DNA from: a virus
Strand: one strand, 5' to 3'
Virus record (IMG/VR): IMGVR_UViG_3300021963_000034
Span: 62,001 to 126,000 of that record
Length of the DNA: 64,000 nucleotides
The position numbers were made by a program, and so were the translations under genes. Under the pieces are notes generated by a model that had not been told where the DNA came from, made no database searches, and saw nothing but the letters and a program-made list of their open reading frames with translations. Shown here in pieces: positions 59,379 to 64,000 of this stretch (its first letter is position 1; every line of letters begins with the position of its first letter).

Positions 59379-59641
59379 TGGACTACGAAACTGAAATCAT
59401 AGATGGACGCAAAGCAGTTGTCCGTCATTTCTTCAAGGCACACGAAATCCAAGTTGGTTCTCGTTGGGCACGAGCAGATGGTTCCAAAGGTTATGTGACT
59501 GTTGAAGGTTTCAATACTTATGGATCTACAAACCCTTGGATTGAAGTTGTGTATTCTTGGGAACTAAATGGAGAGAAATTTATTCACGAAAAGGATGTTT
59601 TTATCTTTCAGTCAAAGTATTGTTTGATTGTGGAGGACTGA
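59378..59641 (+). CDS. hypothetical protein
   Basis: 87 residues, beta-rich: VRHFFKAHEIQVGSRWARAD, then VTVEGFNTYGSTNPWIEVVY and FIHEKDVFIFQSKYCLIV. The shape suggests an SH3-like or Tudor-like fold (small barrel). Unrecognised. Shares one base with each neighbour. Confidence 0.67.
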   Translation: MDYETEIIDGRKAVVRHFFKAHEIQVGSRWARADGSKGYVTVEGFNTYGSTNPWIEVVYSWELNGEKFIHEKDVFIFQSKYCLIVED

Positions 59642-59847
59642 TGCCTGACGACCATTATCAATCAGAAAAACTGATTACTAAATCACTTCTATCATACAAA
59701 GGTCTTATTCCATCAATCAATTTCAACGAGGATGAATACTCTCTCTATCTCCAATATGCTTCTGTTGTTGAGTTAGAGAGGGATGTTATATGTGAGGCAA
59801 CTTATGTGGAGATTATGAAAACTCTTATTTACGAGAAAGTGAAATGA
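59641..59847 (+). CDS. small hypothetical protein
   Basis: 68 residues: MPDDHYQSEKLITKSLLSYK and an acidic helix (YLQYASVVELERDVICEATY). ATG 59641 is chosen because the earlier start would fall inside the previous gene. Overlaps the next gene by four bases. Confidence 0.63.
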   Translation: MPDDHYQSEKLITKSLLSYKGLIPSINFNEDEYSLYLQYASVVELERDVICEATYVEIMKTLIYEKVK

Positions 59848-60065
59848 CTGACGAACAAATCCTAAAACTTGCTGAAACCTGTGAGTTTGACAGACACCAC
59901 AGCAAAATAACACTTACAACTTACTGGGAATGTGATGAAATAGACCTCTTGAAGTTTGCCCAAGAAATTCGTAAGAAAACGATTGATGAAATCCTCACTA
60001 CATTAGAAGAAGTTCCTAATCCAGAAGCAAACCGAACAGCAATCAATCGTATTAGGAGTATTTGA
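59844..60065 (+). CDS. small hypothetical helical protein
   Basis: 73 residues: MTDEQILKLAETCEFDRHHS and a helical C-terminus (IRKKTIDEILTTLEEVPNPE). Several neighbours begin with the same MTDEQ/MTD phrase (60065, 60288), a hint of shared origin. Unrecognised. Confidence 0.65.
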   Translation: MTDEQILKLAETCEFDRHHSKITLTTYWECDEIDLLKFAQEIRKKTIDEILTTLEEVPNPEANRTAINRIRSI

Positions 60066-60295
60066 TGATGACTGACGAACAAAAACTCACACTTCTTCTC
60101 AAAGTTCTCAAAGAATACGCAGAGAAGGAACACTGCTACAATAGGTATGGTGATGATTTCAATCCAAATGATTATACTAGTGGTGATGTTGCCTTTGAGG
60201 TAGGTGCTGATTATGGTGAGATTACCTTTGCCCGCACACTTTTAGAACAGATTGGTGTAGAATTTGAACATCCTGTGATGAAAGAAAATGACTGA
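60065..60295 (+). CDS. small hypothetical protein
   Basis: 76 residues starting MMTDEQKLTLLLKVLKEYAE, mainly helical, with acidic loops (DDFNPNDYTSGDVAFE). An ATG three bases on is equally possible. Its start resembles that of the gene before it, suggesting duplication. Confidence 0.64.
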   Translation: MMTDEQKLTLLLKVLKEYAEKEHCYNRYGDDFNPNDYTSGDVAFEVGADYGEITFARTLLEQIGVEFEHPVMKEND

Positions 60296-61124
60296 CCTTA
60301 AATTCACATCACCAAGTGGAGAAACTACCCTAAAAGTTGAAGATACTGGTAGAATAGGAACAGTAGCACCTAAAACACAACTACACATTAAAATGGATGA
60401 ACCTGTGAAATACGAAACTCCTATGACTGCGATTGAAGATATTGAGGCACAAATCAAAGTGCTTCAAAGTAAGTTGGAATTTTATAAGGAGTTGGAACGA
60501 ACAAAAACTCCTTGCGAAGAAGCATATAAAAGAGTTTATGGTAATTATCCTACGACTCATATTACTGATGGATGTTGGGACAGTCCAACTTGGATGCACT
60601 TTGTGAATGGATATAAGTCCGCACAAAAGGATTATAAGGTGGGAGAGTTTCAAGAAACTGTACAAGAACGAGGAGAACGACTTCATAAGGATGTGGAAAG
60701 AACTGTTCGTGAGAGTGTGAAATGGTGTGAAGAGCATCCAGATACAGACCCATTAGATTGGTTGAAACCACAGACACCAGAGCAAACCGAACAATCACTC
60801 AAAGAGGCATTTAGAGAGGCACAACAAACGGAAAAGTGGAAAGAACTTCAAAGAAAGATTGATGAAGAAGATAATGATAAGAACTTCAAGAACTCTCTTG
60901 ACCTTATCAAAGAATGGGGTGAGAAGAATAAACCACCCACTCTAAAAGAACTCTTGTGGGAATGGTGGGAAGACATCTTTACTGTGGATGCTGATTTAGA
61001 TGCTGATGCTTCTATTGATGTTCTTGTAGATATTATTGATAAAAAGTTTATTCCACCTTCAAGTGAAAAGAATGGGTATGAATGGGAAAAGTGCTTGAAA
61101 ATTATGAGGGATAAATTGAGGTAG
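60288..61124 (+). CDS. hypothetical protein, largest of the small-gene block
   Basis: 278 residues. A beta-like head (LKFTSPSGETTLKVEDTG), then long charged helices (AIEDIEAQIKVLQSKLEFYK; REAQQTEKWKELQRKIDEED). The central PTWMHFVNGYKSAQKDYK is tryptophan-rich. No family is recognised; the coiled-coil character suggests an oligomer. A late promoter box starts immediately after its stop. Confidence 0.67.
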   Translation: MTDLKFTSPSGETTLKVEDTGRIGTVAPKTQLHIKMDEPVKYETPMTAIEDIEAQIKVLQSKLEFYKELERTKTPCEEAYKRVYGNYPTTHITDGCWDSPTWMHFVNGYKSAQKDYKVGEFQETVQERGERLHKDVERTVRESVKWCEEHPDTDPLDWLKPQTPEQTEQSLKEAFREAQQTEKWKELQRKIDEEDNDKNFKNSLDLIKEWGEKNKPPTLKELLWEWWEDIFTVDADLDADASIDVLVDIIDKKFIPPSSEKNGYEWEKCLKIMRDKLR

Positions 61125-61132
61125 TATAAATA
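61125..61132 (+). promoter_or_regulatory. late promoter box TATAAATA (upstream of the inverted repeat)
   Basis: Directly abuts the stop codon of the 278-residue gene, 14 bases before the left arm of the inverted repeat at 61146. RNA from here would contain both arms, unlike RNA from the inner box at 61197. Confidence 0.7.
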
Positions 61133-61145
61133 CAAATGTCTATAG

Positions 61146-61216
61146 AACCCGCAATCTCTACAGATAAGATTAGGTGCTTTAGGGCACCTTTTCTATTATA
61201 AATAGAAGTGCGGGTT
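61146..61216 (+). promoter_or_regulatory. inverted repeat, terminator and inner late promoter ahead of an HNH endonuclease gene
   Basis: AACCCGCA (61146-61153) and TGCGGGTT (61209-61216) are exact complements. Between them lie a terminator, AGGTGC (61172-61177)/GCACCT (61184-61189) followed by TTTT, and the late box TATAAATA (61197-61204). Late RNA from the inner box would start about at the right arm and lack the left one. Confidence 0.78.
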
Positions 61217-61229
61217 TAATAGAATAGAA

Positions 61230-61934
61230 ATGAACTATCTAAAGGTTTATTGTAATCTTATCAGGAAAGCAGAGAACAGAACTCCTCCTGAAGGTTATAC
61301 AGAAAATCACCATACATTTCCAAAAAGTATTTTTGGAAAGAATAATAGAATTGTCGTGCTTACTGGAAGAGAACATTACATAGCACACGCATTACTTGAA
61401 AAAGCATTTATAAAGAGATATGGATTGAATAATATAAAAACGCAAAAAATGATAAAAGCATTTTGGTGTATGAATAATCAAAAGACAAAAAATACATATT
61501 TGAATTCTCATTTATATGAAAGTTCAAGAATAAGATTTATTGAAAATATAAAAGGAGAAAATCACTACTGGTATGGAAAAAAACATTCCCAAAAAACAAG
61601 AGAAAGAATGAAAGAAGCACAAAAAGGTGAAAATCATCCAATGTATGGTAAAACTCATACTGAAGAGACAAGAGAAAAAATGAGTAAATCTCATTTAGGA
61701 AAACCATCATCAAAGGGAATGTTGGGTAAAAAACAAACTGAAGAAGCAAAACAAAAAATAAGAGAAAGTAAAGAAGTCAAATCTTTTTCAGTAATAAGTC
61801 CTACTGGTGAAATAATTCATTCTAAAAATACTAAACAATTTTGTAGAGATAATAATTTAGATAAAGGGCACTTTTCTCAAGTTTTGAACGGAAAACGACC
61901 AATTCATAAAGGATTTCGTCTCTATACTGGATAA
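61230..61934 (+). CDS. HNH homing endonuclease with NUMOD3-type repeats
   Basis: 234 residues. The N-terminal domain YTENHHTFPKSIFGKNNR (23-40) with H49 and H53 in REHYIAHALL is an HNH variant widespread in cyanophages. Three NUMOD3-like DNA-binding units follow (ENHYWYGKKHSQKTRERMKE, ENHPMYGKTHTEETREKMS, and SKGMLGKKQTEEAKQKIRES), with a C-terminal helix-turn-helix-like end (TKQFCRDNNLDKGHFSQVLN). It probably recognises a long site and spreads by homing. It interrupts the early gene run, and its leader has the hairpin/late-promoter layout. Confidence 0.85.
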   Translation: MNYLKVYCNLIRKAENRTPPEGYTENHHTFPKSIFGKNNRIVVLTGREHYIAHALLEKAFIKRYGLNNIKTQKMIKAFWCMNNQKTKNTYLNSHLYESSRIRFIENIKGENHYWYGKKHSQKTRERMKEAQKGENHPMYGKTHTEETREKMSKSHLGKPSSKGMLGKKQTEEAKQKIRESKEVKSFSVISPTGEIIHSKNTKQFCRDNNLDKGHFSQVLNGKRPIHKGFRLYTG

Positions 61935-61955
61935 GGACACTTGAAGAACCGTCAC

Positions 61956-61992
61956 AGAGGCACTTGAAAACGGGTGCTCTTTCTGGTATGAT
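61956..61992 (+). promoter_or_regulatory. terminator hairpin overlaid on a sigma70-type promoter
   Basis: AGAG-CAC (61956-61963, one bulge) pairs with GTGCTCT (61974-61980), then TTT. TTGAAA (61964-61969) in the loop and TATGAT (61987-61992) with an extended -10 TGG form a promoter with 17-base spacing. The -10 is 23 bases from the ATG at 62016. Confidence 0.78.
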
Positions 61993-62015
61993 ACTCTTAT
62001 ACACAAAGACATCTC

Positions 62016-62192
62016 ATGTCCGAAAACCTTTTAGTGTTTTGTTTTGGTTGTTTGCTTACCTCAAATGGGTTATTATTAATGTCATCAGACCATTGTAAAA
62101 AAGAGAAAATCAAACAAGAACGAAATGATGCTATTGTTTTTTGTGTAGAAAATCCAACCAAGTGTAAGACCGAATACCTGAAATTACGATAA
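62016..62192 (+). CDS. small cysteine-rich protein, paralogous in its tail to 55925-56119
   Basis: 58 residues: a hydrophobic opening (NLLVFCFGCLLTSNGLLLM) that may be a membrane or signal segment, then IVFCVENPTKCKTEYLKL, matching the tail of the protein at 55925. It is the first gene after the promoter at 61964. Its stop overlaps the next start by one base. Confidence 0.64.
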   Translation: MSENLLVFCFGCLLTSNGLLLMSSDHCKKEKIKQERNDAIVFCVENPTKCKTEYLKLR

Positions 62193-62386
62193 TGCCATTC
62201 TTTCCAGATTGCTATGATGAGTGGGGTCTTTATAAGATTACTTATGATGGAGACCACAAACTATATGAAATGCTATTTGAGGGCACAGAAGAAGAGTGCC
62301 GTCAATATGCTTATGACAACTACACAGATAAAGAACAGGGTGATATGTGTTTGATGGACTGGGAAGCAAGGGAGTGGAGTGTATGA
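62192..62386 (+). CDS. small acidic hypothetical protein
   Basis: 64 residues: MPFFPDCYDEWGLYKITYDG, acidic, with three cysteines (C7, and C-x-rich EECRQYAYD, DMCLMDW). Could be a small alpha-beta domain. No family is recognised. Four-base overlap with the next gene. Confidence 0.65.
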   Translation: MPFFPDCYDEWGLYKITYDGDHKLYEMLFEGTEEECRQYAYDNYTDKEQGDMCLMDWEAREWSV

Positions 62387-62571
62387 CTGACCGAAACTTC
62401 AAGAAAGAACTGAATTACTATGTCTATAATGACCCAGAGTATAGTGAAGATATTGAAACAATTGATTATGATTGTCTGATTGGTATTATCACCGAGTTGT
62501 GTGATAGAATTGAAAAACTTGAGGACAAAGTAGATGAACTTAACCCTAACCCGAGATGGAGTTTGGATTGA
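62383..62571 (+). CDS. small acidic coiled-coil protein
   Basis: 62 residues: MTDRNFKKELNYYVYNDPEY and a C-terminal heptad helix (ELCDRIEKLEDKVDELNPN). The ATG at 62383 overlaps the upstream stop (ATGA). Likely oligomeric; function unknown. Confidence 0.64.
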   Translation: MTDRNFKKELNYYVYNDPEYSEDIETIDYDCLIGIITELCDRIEKLEDKVDELNPNPRWSLD

Positions 62572-63305
62572 TGACTGAACACAATCTGCCAGACAAGGAT
62601 GATGCTCCTTGGTTAAATACACAATACGATGGTTTTATGACTCACGAGGAAATGTTGGAACTTGCTGCACAACGAGAAGCAGATAATAAAGCATTAGAAG
62701 CATTAGACAAACTCTATGATGAGAATGGTGATGCTCTTCAACAACTTGCTGCGATTGAAAGAGAGGAACTACTTGAAAAAATGAATTCACAAGCAATTCA
62801 AACTGCTATTGCTGGTATTGATAAGTATTCCGATGCTCTCAAAGAACTTCGTAAGATTGAACATGAAGAACTGATTGAAGAACTGCAAGCAAAGAAGAAA
62901 GAAAACTTTCAACTAGTTGCTGATGCTTGTATGAAAGAATATGAGCAAAAGTATCATCGTGATGTATTCCCAGTAGATGAATATTGGGTGTATATGGTTG
63001 CTGAATACTTTGGCACTGGTGAAGGTCAAACTGTGTGTATTATGATGACACAGGCAGTTCCTAGTCATGCGGAAGATTTTGAAACCTCTAACAATAGGTA
63101 TGTTCCTTGTACAACCAAAGAATATCGTGCAGTGCGTGAGTTTCATGAACAATTTGGTACTTGGTATCTTCATGGTCTCAGATTTCTCACTAAAGAAGAT
63201 TTCTTTAGTGAATATTCATACTACATTCCTCCAGCAATGATGAAACTTCTCAATAGGAGTTGCTTCAAAGACTTCTACACCCGTGTTCATTACAATTTCT
63301 CATAA
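62571..63305 (+). CDS. hypothetical protein with long N-terminal helix
   Basis: 244 residues. Residues 30-110 are charged helices (EEMLELAAQREADNKALEAL; LKELRKIEHEELIEELQAK). The C-terminal half is mixed (FPVDEYWVYMVAEYFGTGEG; YLHGLRFLTKEDFFSEYSYY). No family is recognised. The start at 62571 shares one base with the previous stop (GATTGATGACT). Confidence 0.67.
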   Translation: MTEHNLPDKDDAPWLNTQYDGFMTHEEMLELAAQREADNKALEALDKLYDENGDALQQLAAIEREELLEKMNSQAIQTAIAGIDKYSDALKELRKIEHEELIEELQAKKKENFQLVADACMKEYEQKYHRDVFPVDEYWVYMVAEYFGTGEGQTVCIMMTQAVPSHAEDFETSNNRYVPCTTKEYRAVREFHEQFGTWYLHGLRFLTKEDFFSEYSYYIPPAMMKLLNRSCFKDFYTRVHYNFS

Positions 63306-63454
63306 TGGATTTCACAAAACGCCAACTGGTTCTATTGACAACGGCACTTACTCTGTTCTATGATGAGATTGCAAAGACCGCAAAACCAGAGTTCAAAGCA
63401 GAAGTAATGGAACTTGCACAGATGGTTCAGGATGCTTATGAGAACGCAGAATGA
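63305..63454 (+). CDS. small helical protein
   Basis: 49 residues: MDFTKRQLVLLTTALTLFYD then a helix (EFKAEVMELAQMVQDAYENA). The one-base overlap (TAATGG) and the four-base overlap with the next gene support it. The longer in-frame upstream extension overlaps the previous gene and is rejected. Confidence 0.62.
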   Translation: MDFTKRQLVLLTTALTLFYDEIAKTAKPEFKAEVMELAQMVQDAYENAE

Positions 63455-63636
63455 GTAGATTTCAAGAAAATCCAGACGAAATTGTACTTCAAGACATTCA
63501 AATGTTTCATCTTGAAAGTATGAATGAACGCACCTTATGGGTTGGTGTGTATACTGAAGACGATAAAATCTATCACTTGAATATTTCTGCGGATGGTGAT
63601 AAACTGAGGTACTATTGGAGTGATGAGACGCCATGA
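63451..63636 (+). CDS. small hypothetical protein
   Basis: 61 residues, beta-like with acidic charge (IVLQDIQMFHLESMNERTLW; VYTEDDKIYHLNISADGDKL). No family is recognised. Four-base overlaps with both neighbours. Confidence 0.65.
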   Translation: MSRFQENPDEIVLQDIQMFHLESMNERTLWVGVYTEDDKIYHLNISADGDKLRYYWSDETP

Positions 63637-63857
63637 GGTTTGAAAATCCAACAAAATGGGAAATCTTCCTTGATGGTTTCCATAACTTCTGGAACTGCCT
63701 GGATTGTTATAATGATGGTGATACTTGGGGATACGATGAGTTCTGGGAAGGATTAAATCTTGGGTTTTATATGATGGAAATTTATGACTATGATGACCCA
63801 TTTAATCCATCTGTTTTGAGTAAGCAAAGGAAAAGGTTGTATGGAATTTATGAATAA
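63633..63857 (+). CDS. small aromatic-acidic protein
   Basis: 74 residues, rich in W, F, Y, D and N (WEIFLDGFHNFWNCLDCYND; WGYDEFWEGLNLGFYMM), ending basic (KQRKRLYGIYE). Resembles in flavour the aromatic small proteins at 57381 and 54940. No family is recognised. Its stop overlaps a late promoter box. Confidence 0.65.
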   Translation: MRFENPTKWEIFLDGFHNFWNCLDCYNDGDTWGYDEFWEGLNLGFYMMEIYDYDDPFNPSVLSKQRKRLYGIYE

Positions 63858-63860
63858 ATA
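63854..63860 (+). promoter_or_regulatory. late promoter box ATAAATA (upstream of the inverted repeat)
   Basis: Overlaps the stop codon at 63855-63857, eight bases before the left arm of the next inverted repeat. It has the same outer-box position as the box at 61125. Confidence 0.6.
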
Positions 63861-63867
63861 GTCGTAC

Positions 63868-63949
63868 CTAATTTGGTGGTTCTTTTTAGGTTGGGATAAA
63901 GCACCTTCGGGTGCTTTTCCTGTATAAATACTAATAACCACCAAATTAG
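63868..63949 (+). promoter_or_regulatory. 14-bp inverted repeat, terminator and inner late promoter ahead of a GIY-YIG gene
   Basis: CTAATTTGGTGGTT (63868-63881) and AACCACCAAATTAG (63936-63949) are exact complements, ending nine bases before the ATG at 63959. Between them are a terminator, AAAGCACC (63898-63905)/GGTGCTTT (63910-63917) with a TTCG loop, and the late box TATAAATA (63923-63930), whose start site would fall at the first base of the right arm. Confidence 0.82.
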
Positions 63950-63958
63950 AGTAGATCT

Positions 63959-64000
63959 ATGAAAGACCCTAACAGGTTTTATACTTACGCATACCTGCGA
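63959..64000 (+). CDS. GIY-YIG homing endonuclease, N-terminal fragment (runs off window)
   Basis: Only 14 residues are visible: MKDPNRFYTYAYLR. The phrase YTYAYLR is the same as in the GIY-YIG protein at 3006 (YYTYAYLRED), and the leader has the same inverted-repeat/terminator/late-promoter architecture, so this is very likely a second gene of that family. Confidence 0.75.
   Translation, partial: MKDPNRFYTYAYLR

Overview
The window looks like part of a T4-like cyanophage (myovirus of marine Synechococcus or Prochlorococcus). The evidence is its giant repetitive fibre genes full of '[12 protein letters not shown]'-type modules, T4-type late promoter boxes (ATAAATA/CTAAATA) at the starts of structural genes, freestanding homing endonucleases, cyanobacterial-type tRNA-Leu architecture, and a long block of tiny overlapping early genes. 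No capsid, replication or photosynthesis marker gene lies inside the window, so the assignment rests on style and context. All genes are on the + strand except one small gene at 10180-10509. No gene-free stretch exceeds about 300 bases apart from the tRNA-Leu locus at 1512-1843.

Layout. 1-4.2 kb: end of a virion protein, a prolyl-hydroxylase-like oxygenase, small conserved phage proteins, a tRNA-Leu(UAA) gene split by a 198-nt group I intron, an HNH endonuclease whose stop codon lies inside a tRNA-Thr(UGU) gene, a GIY-YIG endonuclease, and a Mom-like putative DNA-modification gene. 4.3-18.1 kb: three giant fibre/structural genes (about 1950, 1620 and 890 residues) plus the single minus-strand gene. 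18.1-30.5 kb: a decoration cassette with three seven-bladed RCC1-type propeller genes, glycosyltransferases, a 2OG oxygenase, a YkgJ-like cysteine cluster protein, a sulfotransferase, a DUF6165-like protein and an internally deleted sugar epimerase. 30.5-47.9 kb: a second fibre block. It repeats the first (PKD fibre followed by an '[14 protein letters not shown]' protein) and adds a 1440-residue threonine-rich collagen-like fibre with a cupredoxin-like module and an S74 chaperone domain. 47.9-50.7 kb: a GH130-like propeller and a TPR-methyltransferase-oxygenase fusion. 50.9-63.9 kb: early-type block of about 45 small overlapping genes, including a metallopeptidase, an RlpA-like protein, a SET-domain protein and two more homing endonucleases.

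How the parts work together (inference). The fibre blocks and propellers probably form an exchangeable host-recognition apparatus, and the transferases and oxygenases may decorate it or host glycans. Near-identical DNA shared by the propeller genes, duplicated fibre modules and a gutted epimerase show that this locus recombines. Two regulatory designs recur. (1) All four homing-endonuclease genes are preceded by an inverted repeat with a late promoter placed inside it, so read-through RNA can fold but late RNA loses one arm. (2) In the early block, terminator hairpins are overlaid on sigma70-type promoters, with the -10 box a nearly constant 21-29 nt from the next start codon.

Limits: domain calls are by eye, no database search was possible, and most small genes are unrecognised.
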